From contig DASSZD010000167.1 in NCBI GenBank assembly GCA_035702985.1, positions 1-50,746 of the forward strand: 50,746 nt of DNA, given 5' to 3'. Both the position numbers and the translations under genes were made by a program. Of this stretch, positions 15,716 through 23,889 are shown piece by piece (the stretch's first letter is position 1; the number at the start of each line of letters is the position of its first letter). The notes below the pieces were generated by a model that had not been told where the DNA came from, did not search any database, and saw nothing but the letters and a program-made list of their open reading frames with translations. Source of the stretch: JAKAXG01 sp035702985. GTDB taxonomy: Bacteria > Actinomycetota > Acidimicrobiia > Acidimicrobiales > Palsa-688.

Positions 15716-16192
15716 ATGACCTCCCCCGCCGCGACCCCCGACCTGCCCGACGACGACGGGTTCATGGGGCTGGCCCTGGAGGCGGCCCGCCGGGCCGGGG
15801 CCGCCGGGGAGGTGCCGGTGGGGGCGGTGGTGGTCATCGCCTCGCAGGTCGTGGCCACCGCCGCCAACCGGCGGGAGGAGCTGGCCGACCCGACGGCCCA
15901 CGCCGAGATCCTGGCCCTGCGGGAGGCGGCCGCCGCGTCGGGTACGTGGCGGCTGTCGGAAGCCACCCTGTACGTGACCCTGGAGCCCTGCCCGATGTGC
16001 GCCGGCGCCCTGGTGGCCGCCCGGCTGGGCCGGCTGGTCTTCGGGGCCCCCGATCCCAAGGCCGGCGCCTGCGGGTCGCTGTACAACCTGTGCGCCGATC
16101 CCCGCCTCAACCACGAGCTGCCGGTCCGGGCCGGGGTGCGGGCCGGCGAGTGCTCCGAGGTGCTCTCCGGCTGGTTCGCCGCCCGCCGGTGA
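15716..16192 (+). CDS. tadA: tRNA adenosine(34) deaminase TadA
   Basis: 158 aa. The zinc deaminase motifs are intact: HAEILAL with His62 and catalytic Glu64, and PCPMCAGAL with two zinc cysteines near residue 90. TadA converts A34 to inosine in the tRNA-Arg(ACG) anticodon. The start at ATG 15716 has no Shine-Dalgarno sequence; CAGACT seven bases upstream may be a weak leaderless -10. The stop codon falls inside the first unit of an 18-bp tandem repeat. A guanine or cytosine deaminase is a less likely alternative. Confidence 0.9.
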   Translation: MTSPAATPDLPDDDGFMGLALEAARRAGAAGEVPVGAVVVIASQVVATAANRREELADPTAHAEILALREAAAASGTWRLSEATLYVTLEPCPMCAGALVAARLGRLVFGAPDPKAGACGSLYNLCADPRLNHELPVRAGVRAGECSEVLSGWFAARR

Positions 16193-16250
16193 CGCCCGGC
16201 CCGCCGGTGATACCCGGCCCGCCGGTGACGCCCGGCCCGCCGGTGACGGG
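16183..16250. repeat. 18-bp tandem repeat spanning the tadA stop codon
   Basis: Units CCGCCGGTGAYRCCCGGC at 16183-16200, 16201-16218 and 16219-16236, plus 14 bp of a fourth. The first unit contains the last codons and TGA of tadA, so the array probably grew from the gene's own 3' end. Confidence 0.85.
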
Positions 16251-16322
16251 ATGACCGGCGGGCGCCGGCAGATGCCCGCCCATCCGCCGACGCCGCCGGG
16301 GCCGGTCCCGCCCGGACCCGGT

Positions 16323-17228
16323 CTACTGCTGGCGCCGGCTGCGGGCCGCCTTGGCCGCCGGGGAGCGGGCGATGTAATCCAGGGCCATCTGGGTGGAGAA
16401 GTCCTGGTTGGGGTGGTACGACGGCTTCAGATAACGGGGCACCCGGTCGAACAGCTGCCGGAGGGTGGGTAGCCGCCCGTCGCCCGAGGCCTTGAAGTAC
16501 TCCTTCCAAGATGGCGGGCCGGCGGGGTAGCGGGGGTCGTGGGCGGCCAGGAAGCGCACCCCGGTGATCCAGTAGTAGGTGAGCATGGGGGCGACGGTCA
16601 GCATGGCGGTGACCCGCTGGCTCCACCTACCGCCCACGGCCCGGTGGGCATCGAAGACCAGGGCCCGGTGTTCCACCTCCTCCGCACCGTGCCAGCGCAG
16701 CAGGTCCAGCATCTGCGGGTCGGCGCCCAACTGGTCGAGGCGTTCGTTGGTGAGGATCCAGTGGCCCAGCACCGCGGTGAAGTGCTCGATGGCAGCCACC
16801 GCCGCCAGGTTGCGCCGCTCCATCCAGGAGCGCAGGAAGCCCGGCCAGGTGCGGTGGTCGGGCTTGAGGACGTCGTTGAACATGTGCTCCAGCCTGCTGG
16901 TGAACTCCGTCGTGTCCACCTGCTGCTGGTCGAGGGCCTCGAGCACCCGCTGGTGGGCCTGGGCGTGCCAGGACTCCTGCTGGATGAACGGCTTGACGGC
17001 CTCCTGCAACTCGGGGTCGGTGATCTGGGGGCGGACCCGGTTGACCACGTCGATGAACCAGCTCTCCCCGGCCGGCAACAGCAGGTGCAGCACGTTGATC
17101 ACATGGCTGGAAAAGGCGTCGCCCGGCACCCAGTGCGCCGGGGTCTCCGTCCAGTCGAACCGGACCATGCGCCGCTCGATGGGGTGGCCCTCCACGTGGC
17201 CTTCGGGGACCGTCTCCAGGGTCGTCAT
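16323..17228 (-). CDS. PF10118-type putative metal-dependent hydrolase (ferritin-like)
   Basis: 301 aa. ATG 17228 is chosen for the GGAGGT ribosome site just upstream; a longer frame to 17285 adds nothing family-like. The mostly helical protein carries acidic and His pairs in a di-iron-like pattern: QESWHAQAH near residue 95, and LRWHGAEEVEHRALVFD near residue 180. This resembles the predicted metal-dependent hydrolase family PF10118. No substrate is established for that family. One or two hydrophobic helices near residues 205-225 could touch the membrane. It faces tadA tail to tail across a repeat-rich 130-bp gap. Confidence 0.75.
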   Translation of the reverse strand: MTTLETVPEGHVEGHPIERRMVRFDWTETPAHWVPGDAFSSHVINVLHLLLPAGESWFIDVVNRVRPQITDPELQEAVKPFIQQESWHAQAHQRVLEALDQQQVDTTEFTSRLEHMFNDVLKPDHRTWPGFLRSWMERRNLAAVAAIEHFTAVLGHWILTNERLDQLGADPQMLDLLRWHGAEEVEHRALVFDAHRAVGGRWSQRVTAMLTVAPMLTYYWITGVRFLAAHDPRYPAGPPSWKEYFKASGDGRLPTLRQLFDRVPRYLKPSYHPNQDFSTQMALDYIARSPAAKAARSRRQQ

Positions 17229-17294
17229 CTGCACCTCCCTCCCTCGCTTCCCGCCGGAAGCGCCTGCGGGAGGTAGTACCCACAACCGGGGGCG

Positions 17295-17330
17295 GTCTAC
17301 CGAATTTGTCTACCGAGAGTGGGTTAACCC
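17295..17330. promoter_or_regulatory. Direct repeat and palindrome upstream of the PF10118 gene
   Basis: GTCTACCGA occurs at 17295-17303 and 17308-17316 (13-bp period), and GGGTTAACCC, a perfect 10-bp palindrome, lies at 17321-17330. All sit 67-102 bp upstream of the minus-strand start at 17228, the right distance for a promoter/operator. Confidence 0.35.
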
Positions 17331-17361
17331 CGGGGACCGGGTCGGGGGTGGGGCGTCCCGG

Positions 17362-17577
17362 TTACGAGGCGCAGGCACATCCGGCGCCGCAGCCGCCGCC
17401 GGCGGCGGCTGGAGCGGCGGACGGCGCCGACCGGCCGGTGGCGGCGAACACCGACAGCACCCGGGTGGTGTCGGCGTGCCCCTCTGGGCAGTCGATGGCG
17501 GCTGCCGCCTCGGACATGGACCGCCGGGCCTCGAAACGGCTGTCGCAGGTGCGGCACAGGTACTCGTAGACGGGCAT
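17362..17577 (-). CDS. FmdB-family zinc-ribbon protein
   Basis: 71 aa. The N-terminus MPVYEYLCRTCDSRFEARR is the usual start of FmdB/Zn_ribbon_8 proteins, with the first metal knuckle CRTC and a second formed by CPEGH. The tail is Gly/Ala/Cys-rich (GGGCGAGCACAS), as in many actinobacterial members. Named after a putative regulator of formamidase, the family has no settled function. TAATCT lies nine bases before the ATG, suggesting a nearly leaderless message. The gene is divergent from the RsbW-like gene. Confidence 0.85.
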   Translation of the reverse strand: MPVYEYLCRTCDSRFEARRSMSEAAAAIDCPEGHADTTRVLSVFAATGRSAPSAAPAAAGGGCGAGCACAS

Positions 17578-17623
17578 CGAAACCCGAGATTAGGCGACAG
17601 GGCTATGAAGGCGGGCATGCGGG

Positions 17624-17637
17624 TAGAACGACAGAAG
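17624..17637 (+). promoter_or_regulatory. Leaderless-type promoter of the RsbW-like gene
   Basis: TAGAAC (17624-17629) ends seven bases before GTG 17637, with no ribosome site between. The same hexamer and spacing occur before the histidine phosphatase gene. Confidence 0.4.
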
Positions 17638-18056
17638 TGCAGCGGCGTGATGGTCCGTTCAACGCGGTGGAGACCATCCGGCTGCCGGCGGAAGCGGCCA
17701 GCGCGGCGGCGGCCCGCCGGTTCGTCCGGGGCATGCTCCACCGATCCCACCACGGCTCCCTGGAGGACGCCGCGCTGCTGTGCGTCACCGAACTGGTGGC
17801 CAACGTGACCGTCCACACCGACTCGTCCGAGTGCCTGGTGACGGTGCGGTCAGCGACCCGGGACGTCACCATCGAGGTCTCCGACGCCGCCACCGAGATG
17901 CCGGCCATGGAGCCCGCCCCCCTGTACGCCGAGCACGGCCGGGGTCTCAACATCGTCGACGCGGTGTCCTGCGAATGGGGCGTCAGCCCCGGGGCGGGGC
18001 GCTGCAAGTCGGTGTGGGCCCGTCTGTGCGAGCCGGGCCCGGCGACCGGCCGCTGA
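17637..18056 (+). CDS. RsbW-like ATP-binding regulatory protein (HATPase_c_2)
   Basis: 139 aa, a stand-alone GHKL ATPase domain. The N box is CVTELVANVTVHT, the G1 region VSDAATEMP and the G2 region HGRGLNIVDAVS. In actinobacteria such proteins are anti-sigma-factor kinases or related partner-switch components. No sigma factor or anti-sigma antagonist gene is adjacent, so its partners lie elsewhere. A similar domain ends the large signalling protein at 31291-35097, whose PP2C phosphatase could in principle act on the same circuit. Confidence 0.85.
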   Translation: MQRRDGPFNAVETIRLPAEAASAAAARRFVRGMLHRSHHGSLEDAALLCVTELVANVTVHTDSSECLVTVRSATRDVTIEVSDAATEMPAMEPAPLYAEHGRGLNIVDAVSCEWGVSPGAGRCKSVWARLCEPGPATGR

Positions 18057-18090
18057 CCCCCCGCCGGGCCGCCGGCTCGGGAGGGGCGGA

Positions 18091-20361
18091 TCAGGAGGTG
18101 GCCTCGGCCATGGCCGAACCCAGCCGGGACGACTGGTCCGGCAGGGCCACCACCACCACGGTGGCATCGGAGGAGGTCAGCACCTGCTCCACCGTGTGGC
18201 CGAGGAACGGCCGCCCCTCGACATGTCGGACGGTGGCGCCCAGGGCCAGCACGTCGGCGCCCGTCTCGGCGGCGGCGGCCAGGATCTCGTCGCCGGCGGC
18301 CCGGCCGTGGCGGACCACCACCTCCGGCTCCACCCCCATCTCGATGGCCATGTCCCACGCCCCCCGCAGCACCACCTGGGCCCCGCCCTCGGCCGCCGCC
18401 AGCTGGCGGCGGGGCGGGGCGGCCGGCGGGACGACGGTGGAGCCGCCCGGGGCCGGCGCCCGGCCGGCGGCCGACCCTCGCGTGGCGGCGGCCGGGCCGG
18501 GCGCCCCCACGCCGGCCAGGGCCTCCTCGGCCCGGCGGATGTCGCCGTCGCCCCTGGTCACCACGTGGGTCAGGACCACCTGGGTCCCCAGGGACTGGCT
18601 GAGGTTGCAGGCCACCTCCTGACCTGCCCGCGAGGACGGGGTGCCGGTGACGGGCACCAGGACCTTCTCGAACACCCCGGGCAGGCGGCCGCCGGTGCGC
18701 CGGGGCCGGCGGACGATGATGAGGGGCAGGGGGCTGCGCATCAGCAGCTCGTCGAGCACCGGCGACAGGAGGTGGCCGCCCTCCGGCTCGTCGGCGGCCC
18801 CCAGAGCTATGGCCCCGTAGCCGAGGTTGGCCTCGGCCAGGATCTGGTCCGCCACCTGCTCCGACACCAGCTTCCGGTGCTCCACCGTACGGTCGGCCAG
18901 CACGTCGAGGATGGTCTGCACCGCCGGGGACATCTCGTCGGTGGCGGCCGCCCCGATGGACAGCACGGTGACCTCGGTCTCCTTGGGCCAGGTGGCCCCG
19001 ACCACCTCTGCGGCCACGATGGAGCTGCGGCTGCCCCGGCTGGCCAGCAGCAGCCGCTGCCCTCTCACCACCACGTTGCGCTCCAGCTGCTCCTCGCGGC
19101 CCAGCCGTTCCTGCTCCTCCTCGGTGCCGGCCCAGCCGCCCAGGATCAGGCGGAGCAGTGGCGGCACGGCCAGGGACGACACCACCGACATCAGGATGAT
19201 CAGGGTGTAGGAGGCGGTGGTCAGCACCCCGATCCCCAGCCCGGCGGTGGCCAGCACCACCTGCAGGGCGCCCCGGCCGTTGAGCCCCACGCCCAGGGCC
19301 AGGATCTCCCGCCGGTGCAGGCGGGCCAGGCGGCCGCCCAGGGCGGCGCCGGCGAACTTGGCCACCACCGCCACCCCCAGGATGGCGGCGAAGGACACGG
19401 CCACGCTCCCCCGCCCCAGCACCCCCAGGTCCACCCTGAGGCCGGCGGCCGAGAAGTACAGGGGGGCGAAGATGGTGGTGGTCATGGTGTCGAGCACCGA
19501 CACGGCCCGGCCCAGCTGGAAGCGGGAGCGGCCCAGGGCCACCCCGGCCACGAAGGCCCCGAGGGCGCCCTCCACCCCGAACGCCTGCATGACGGCGGCC
19601 GCCCCCATGGCCCCGGCCACGCACACCGACAGCGAGCCGGCCACGTTGGGGCCGTTGCGCCGGACCTGGCGCAGGGCCAGGTCGAACACCCGCTGCCCGG
19701 CGGTGAGGATGACGGCGCTGACTCCGGCCACGCCGATCAGGGCCACCGCCACCCGGCCGCCGGAGCTGCCGCTGTTGCCGGCCAGCCCGGTCGCCAGGGC
19801 CACCAGCACGAAGCCGATGGCGTCGTGGCTGGTGCCGGTGGCGATGGCCAGCTGACCGAAGTTGCGCCGGACCAGCCCCAGGTCGGAGACGATCTTGGCG
19901 ATCACCGGCAGCGACGACACCCCGACGGCCCCCGCCACCAGGATGACGAACGGGGCGGTGCCGGCGTGGCGGCCGACCAGATCCCCGGGCAGGAGCAGCG
20001 CCAGGGCCGCTCCGGCGGCCAGCGGCACCAGCAGGCTGACCGATGCCACCGATGTGGCCGCCCGACCCAGCCGGCGGATCAGCGGCAGGTCCGTCTCGGC
20101 GCCGATGGCGACGAGCAGGCCGGCCAGGCTGATGGCGGTGATGGCCGCCAGCGGCGTGGAGCCACCCTTGCCGGGGAACAGCCAGTGGAACCCGGCCGGC
20201 CACACGTGGCCGAGCACCGACGGCCCCAGGATCAGTCCGGCGGTGAGCTCGCCGGCGACGGCCGGCTGGCCGATCCGGTTGGCCACCGCGCCGAGCACGC
20301 GAGCCGCCAGCAGGAGCGACGCTAGCTGCGTCCACAGGACCAGCAGGTCGTGGCTCGGCAC
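18091..20361 (-). CDS. CPA2 cation/proton antiporter with two C-terminal UspA domains
   Basis: 756 aa from GTG 20361, with AAGGG upstream; longer in-frame readings extend into the neighbouring hairpin and ABC gene. Residues 1 to about 390 form 12 or so spans, beginning with the family motif GQPAVAGELTAGLILGPSVLG. Two universal-stress-protein-like domains follow, at roughly 425-565 (RLLLASRGSRSSIVAAEVV) and 575-750 (EKVLVPVTGTPSSRAGQE, ending with a nucleotide-binding-like LGHTVEQVL). The transport-site stretch ATGTSHDAIGF has His-Asp where many Na+/H+ members have Asp-Asp. It exchanges protons for a monovalent cation, presumably gated by the cytosolic USP domains. Confidence 0.85.
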   Translation of the reverse strand: MPSHDLLVLWTQLASLLLAARVLGAVANRIGQPAVAGELTAGLILGPSVLGHVWPAGFHWLFPGKGGSTPLAAITAISLAGLLVAIGAETDLPLIRRLGRAATSVASVSLLVPLAAGAALALLLPGDLVGRHAGTAPFVILVAGAVGVSSLPVIAKIVSDLGLVRRNFGQLAIATGTSHDAIGFVLVALATGLAGNSGSSGGRVAVALIGVAGVSAVILTAGQRVFDLALRQVRRNGPNVAGSLSVCVAGAMGAAAVMQAFGVEGALGAFVAGVALGRSRFQLGRAVSVLDTMTTTIFAPLYFSAAGLRVDLGVLGRGSVAVSFAAILGVAVVAKFAGAALGGRLARLHRREILALGVGLNGRGALQVVLATAGLGIGVLTTASYTLIILMSVVSSLAVPPLLRLILGGWAGTEEEQERLGREEQLERNVVVRGQRLLLASRGSRSSIVAAEVVGATWPKETEVTVLSIGAAATDEMSPAVQTILDVLADRTVEHRKLVSEQVADQILAEANLGYGAIALGAADEPEGGHLLSPVLDELLMRSPLPLIIVRRPRRTGGRLPGVFEKVLVPVTGTPSSRAGQEVACNLSQSLGTQVVLTHVVTRGDGDIRRAEEALAGVGAPGPAAATRGSAAGRAPAPGGSTVVPPAAPPRRQLAAAEGGAQVVLRGAWDMAIEMGVEPEVVVRHGRAAGDEILAAAAETGADVLALGATVRHVEGRPFLGHTVEQVLTSSDATVVVVALPDQSSRLGSAMAEATS

Positions 20362-20416
20362 GAGAACACACCCTTCCCAGGTGGGGCTCTGGTCTAAACA
20401 CCTGGGTCGGCCGGTG

Positions 20417-20453
20417 CCGGACGGGCCCGGAAGGGGGAACCGGGCCCGTCCGG
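20417..20453 (-). terminator. Strong hairpin terminating the liv operon
   Basis: CCGGACGGGCCCGG (20417-20430) pairs perfectly with CCGGGCCCGTCCGG (20440-20453) around a 9-nt loop, directly after the livF stop codon. A 14-bp pure stem is unusually long. No T-run follows, as is common in GC-rich actinobacteria. Confidence 0.7.
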
Positions 20454-21167
20454 TCAGCCGGTTCTGGCCACCCCCAGATAGGAGCGGATCTCGCTGCTGT
20501 CGCGCAGGCTCTCGGAGTCGGAGGCGTACCTGATCTGCCCCTTCTCCATCACGTAGCCCCGGTCGGCGTGGGCCAGGGCGAACAGGGCGTTCTGCTCGGT
20601 GATGAGCACCGTGAGCCCCTCGGCCCGGATCAGGTCCAGCCACCGGCCCAGGTCCTTGACCACGGCCGGGGACAGCCCCTCGGTGGGCTCGTCGAGGAGC
20701 AGCATCTGCGGGTTGGCCAGCAGGCCCCGGGCGATCTTGAGCATCTGCTGCTCCCCGCCGCTGAGGAAGCCGGCCCGACGGTCGGCCAGGTCCGCCAGGC
20801 GGGGGAACGTGCTCATGACCCGCTCCACGTCCCAGTCCCGCCTGGGCATCCGCCACGCCCGGGCGGCCACCTCGAGGTTCTGGCGCACCGTCAGGTTGTC
20901 GAACGCCCGGCGACCGCTCGGCACGAACGACAGACCCAGCCGGGCCCGGCGGTGGGCGCTCAGCCGGGTGATGTCCCGGCCGTCCAGGCCGACCCGCCCG
21001 GAGGCGCAGCGGGCGAAGCCGCTGACCGCCCGCATGGTCGTGGTCTTGCCGGCCCCGTTGCGGCCCAGCAGGGCCACCGTCTCCCCTTTGTCGATACGCA
21101 GGGACATCCCCTGGATGATGTGGGACTCGCCGTAGTACACGTGCAGGTCCTCGATCTCGAGGCTCAT
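20454..21167 (-). CDS. livF: Branched-chain amino acid-type ABC transporter ATP-binding protein
   Basis: 237 aa. Walker A GRNGAGKTTT, signature LSGGEQQML and Walker B MLLLDEPTEGL are intact, and the length and the start YYGESHIIQGMSLRIDKGE match LivF. It is one of the two ATPases of a LivKHMGF importer. Its start overlaps the end of livG by 4 bp (21164-21167). It is the last gene of the operon, followed immediately by a 14-bp-stem hairpin. Substrate specificity comes from the binding protein. Confidence 0.92.
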   Translation of the reverse strand: MSLEIEDLHVYYGESHIIQGMSLRIDKGETVALLGRNGAGKTTTMRAVSGFARCASGRVGLDGRDITRLSAHRRARLGLSFVPSGRRAFDNLTVRQNLEVAARAWRMPRRDWDVERVMSTFPRLADLADRRAGFLSGGEQQMLKIARGLLANPQMLLLDEPTEGLSPAVVKDLGRWLDLIRAEGLTVLITEQNALFALAHADRGYVMEKGQIRYASDSESLRDSSEIRSYLGVARTG

Positions 21168-21913
21168 TCGTCGCTCCCCAGGTACACGGCCATCACCTCT
21201 GCGTCGTCCCTCACCGTCTCCGCCGGGCCGTCCGCTATGACCCGGCCCTGGGCCAGCACCGTGACCCGGTCGGATATCCCGAACACCACATCCATGTCGT
21301 GCTCGGAGAACAGCACCGTCAGCCCCTCCTCGGCCCTCAACCGGCTGACCAGCTGCACCATGCGGGCCGTCTCGTAGGGGGACATCCCGGCGGTGGGCTC
21401 GTCGAGCAGCAGCATCCGGGGCCTGGTCGCCAGGGCCACCGCCATCTCCAGCGCCCGCTGGTCGCCGTGGGAGAGGACCTCGCTGGGCAGGTCGGCCGAG
21501 GCGGCCAGCCCCACCCGCTCCAGCAGCTCCAGGGCCTCGCCCCGGGTCGACCAGTGGAACCAGGTCAGGACATCGGCGCTGCGCCGGCTTCTCGACACGA
21601 TGGCCGCCTGCACGTTCTCCAGCACCGACATGCGGGGGAACAGGCTGGTGATCTGGAACGACTGGCTCAGCCCGTGGCGGGCCACCCGGTGGGGGCGCAG
21701 CCCGGTGATGTCCCGCCCGTCGAAGTGCACCGCCCCGTGGGTCGGGCGGTGCACCCCGGTGATCAACCGGAACAGGGTGGACTTGCCGGCCCCGTTGGGT
21801 CCGATCACGGAGTGGATGCTGTTGGCCGCCACCGTCAGGTTCACACCGTCCACGGCGGTGAACGCCCCGAAGCGGCGGGTCACGTCCCGCAGTTCCAGTA
21901 CCCCGGTCGTCAC
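21164..21913 (-). CDS. livG: Branched-chain amino acid-type ABC transporter ATP-binding protein
   Basis: 249 aa from GTG 21913 (VTTGVLELRDVTRRFG), overlapping the livM stop by four bases (GTGA). Walker A GPNGAGKST, signature LSHGDQRALEMA and Walker B MLLLDEPTAGMSP are present. The extra loop after Walker A and the LSHGDQR variant are normal for LivG. It partners LivF on the cytosolic face of the LivH/LivM permease. Confidence 0.92.
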   Translation of the reverse strand: MTTGVLELRDVTRRFGAFTAVDGVNLTVAANSIHSVIGPNGAGKSTLFRLITGVHRPTHGAVHFDGRDITGLRPHRVARHGLSQSFQITSLFPRMSVLENVQAAIVSRSRRSADVLTWFHWSTRGEALELLERVGLAASADLPSEVLSHGDQRALEMAVALATRPRMLLLDEPTAGMSPYETARMVQLVSRLRAEEGLTVLFSEHDMDVVFGISDRVTVLAQGRVIADGPAETVRDDAEVMAVYLGSDE

Positions 21914-22983
21914 TGCTGGGCTCCTTCCGTGGCCTCGAAGGCGGTGGCCGGGGCCGGGTCGGCGGGGGGTCCCCCGTCGACCGGCGTGACCCGGCGCCCG
22001 CCCCGGCGGGCCCACATCCGTCTCCAGGTGCGGACCGACAGCACCCCGGCCAGGCCGTCGGGGCGGAACAGCACCACCACCAGCAGCACGGCGCCGAGCA
22101 CCAGCTGCCAGTCGTGGGTGTGCTGGCTGATGTACTGGTTGCCCACCTGGTACAACAGCGCCCCGAACGCCGGTCCCAGGAAGGAGAACATGCCGCCGAT
22201 CACGGCCATGAACAGAGGTTCCCCCGACGTGGTCCAGTTGAGCAGGTCGGGGTAGGTGGACTGGCCGTAGACGACGAACAGCGCCCCGGCCAGCGAGCAG
22301 AACGCCCCGGATATGACGAACGCCAGCAGCTGGTGCCGGTACACGCTGACCCCGAGGGCCTCGACCCGCTCCCGGTTCTCCCGGGTGGCCCGCAGCATCA
22401 GACCGAACGGCGAGACGGTTATCTTCCACAGCACCAGCAGCGAGGCGCAGGTGATGCCGACGGTGAAGTAGTACCCGGTCCGGGGCATCGACAGGCTGGC
22501 CGGGACCATCGACACGCTGAAGATGCCGGTGGCTCCCTTGGTGAAGCTGTAGCGGACGTTGACCAGCTGGTAGAACAGCTCGGAGAAGGCCAGGGTGAGC
22601 AGGGCGAAGTACAGCCGGCGGGTCCGCAGGGCGATCAGGCCCATCAGGAGGGCGATGACCCCGCCGGCCACCGGGGTGAGGACGAACGCCGCCCAGAACG
22701 GCATCCAGTGGTGCAGCCACGACAGCCCGATCAGGTAGGCCCCGCTGCCGTAGAAGGCGGCCTGGCCGAACGACACCAGCCCGCCGTATCCGAGCAGGAG
22801 GTTGGTGGCCGCCGCGAACACGGCCAGCCCCAGCACCTCCTCCAGGGTCAGCATGTTGTTGACGGAGAGCTTCTCGCCGAGCACGAGGAGCGCGGCGATG
22901 AGCACCACCGGGATGGCGACGCTGCGGGCCACCGTCGAACGGCTCAGCCCTCCGGGGCCGCCGTCGGCGCGGAGGTTCCTCAT
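21910..22983 (-). CDS. livM: Branched-chain amino acid-type ABC transporter permease
   Basis: 357 aa from ATG 22983, overlapping the livH stop (ATGA). About eight to ten hydrophobic spans, with GYGGLVSFGQAAFYGSGAY, the LivM-family signature, near residue 65. It ends with a hydrophilic, Pro-rich tail of about 40 residues. It forms the transmembrane pore with LivH. Confidence 0.92.
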   Translation of the reverse strand: MRNLRADGGPGGLSRSTVARSVAIPVVLIAALLVLGEKLSVNNMLTLEEVLGLAVFAAATNLLLGYGGLVSFGQAAFYGSGAYLIGLSWLHHWMPFWAAFVLTPVAGGVIALLMGLIALRTRRLYFALLTLAFSELFYQLVNVRYSFTKGATGIFSVSMVPASLSMPRTGYYFTVGITCASLLVLWKITVSPFGLMLRATRENRERVEALGVSVYRHQLLAFVISGAFCSLAGALFVVYGQSTYPDLLNWTTSGEPLFMAVIGGMFSFLGPAFGALLYQVGNQYISQHTHDWQLVLGAVLLVVVLFRPDGLAGVLSVRTWRRMWARRGGRRVTPVDGGPPADPAPATAFEATEGAQQ

Positions 22984-23849
22984 CGCTCCGCCGCCCCCAG
23001 GAGCCCCCACGGCCGGACGGCCAGGACCACTATCAGCACGGCGTAGATCAGGGTGGACGCCCAGTTGGGGGCGTAGCGGGCTCCCAGCGTCTCGGCCGCG
23101 GCGATGAGGACCGACCCCAGCACGGCGCCGGCGACCGAGCCCAGGCCGCCTATGACGGCCACGATGAAGGCGGTGACGATGATGGCTTGGTCGATTCCCG
23201 GCGCCACCGACGTCTGCGGGGCGATCACCCCGCCGGCCACCGCGGCCAGGGCCGCGCCCAGCACGAAGACCGAGGTCAGGAGCAGGTTGGTGTTGGTGCC
23301 GGTGGTGGCCAGCGCCTCCGGGTCGGACACCACCGCCCGGACCTTCCAGCCGAACACCGTGCGGGTCAGCATCACCCATAGGGCCAGCCCCACCACGGCG
23401 GCCACGGCGATGATGGCGATGTCATACGACGGGAAGGTGGCGCCGGCCAGGGTGATCCGGCCGCCGAACGGCGTGGGGTTGCCCACCGTCCTGGCCCTGG
23501 TCCCCCAGATACGCAGGCCCACGTCGGCGAATATCAGCAGCAGGGCGAAGGTGGCCAGCAGCTGGGTCAGGTGTTCGCTGCGGTACAGGCGACGCATGAC
23601 CGTCACCTCCACCAGAGCACCGAGCGCCCCCACCGCCACTGCAGCAGCCGGGATGGCCAGCCAGAACCGGGCCCCGGAGGACGCCCCCACGATGGTGCTC
23701 ACCAGGAACGCCCCGTACATGTAGAAGCTGCCGTGGGCCAGGTTGATCACCCGCATGGCCCCGAACACCAGCGTCAGCCCCGCTGACACTATGAACAGGT
23801 ATCCGGCGGTGCTGAGGGTGGATACCAGGTCGACTACGAACGCGTGCAT
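22980..23849 (-). CDS. livH: Branched-chain amino acid-type ABC transporter permease
   Basis: 289 aa. ATG 23849 (MHAFVVDLVSTLSTAG) is the family-like start; extending it upstream would enter the binding-protein gene region. INLAHGSFYMYGAF is the LivH signature. The gene follows the binding-protein gene after a 40-bp gap holding a 14-bp palindrome, then couples to livM by a 4-bp overlap. Confidence 0.92.
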   Translation of the reverse strand: MHAFVVDLVSTLSTAGYLFIVSAGLTLVFGAMRVINLAHGSFYMYGAFLVSTIVGASSGARFWLAIPAAAVAVGALGALVEVTVMRRLYRSEHLTQLLATFALLLIFADVGLRIWGTRARTVGNPTPFGGRITLAGATFPSYDIAIIAVAAVVGLALWVMLTRTVFGWKVRAVVSDPEALATTGTNTNLLLTSVFVLGAALAAVAGGVIAPQTSVAPGIDQAIIVTAFIVAVIGGLGSVAGAVLGSVLIAAAETLGARYAPNWASTLIYAVLIVVLAVRPWGLLGAAER

Positions 23850-23873
23850 CGCCCGGCACCCCCCCTCCGCGGC

Positions 23874-23887
23874 CCCGGGATCCCGGG
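23874..23887. other. 14-bp palindrome between binding-protein and permease genes
   Basis: CCCGGGATCCCGGG is fully self-complementary and lies in the 40-bp gap between the substrate-binding protein gene and livH. Hairpins here in other ABC operons protect the upstream message and keep binding protein in excess. Confidence 0.4.
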
Positions 23888-23889
23888 TG

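Noticed and set aside
18196..20325. 709-codon frame antisense to the CPA2 antiporter
   Set aside because: Gln/His/Gly-rich, no homology visible. The antiporter frame has membrane spans and USP motifs.
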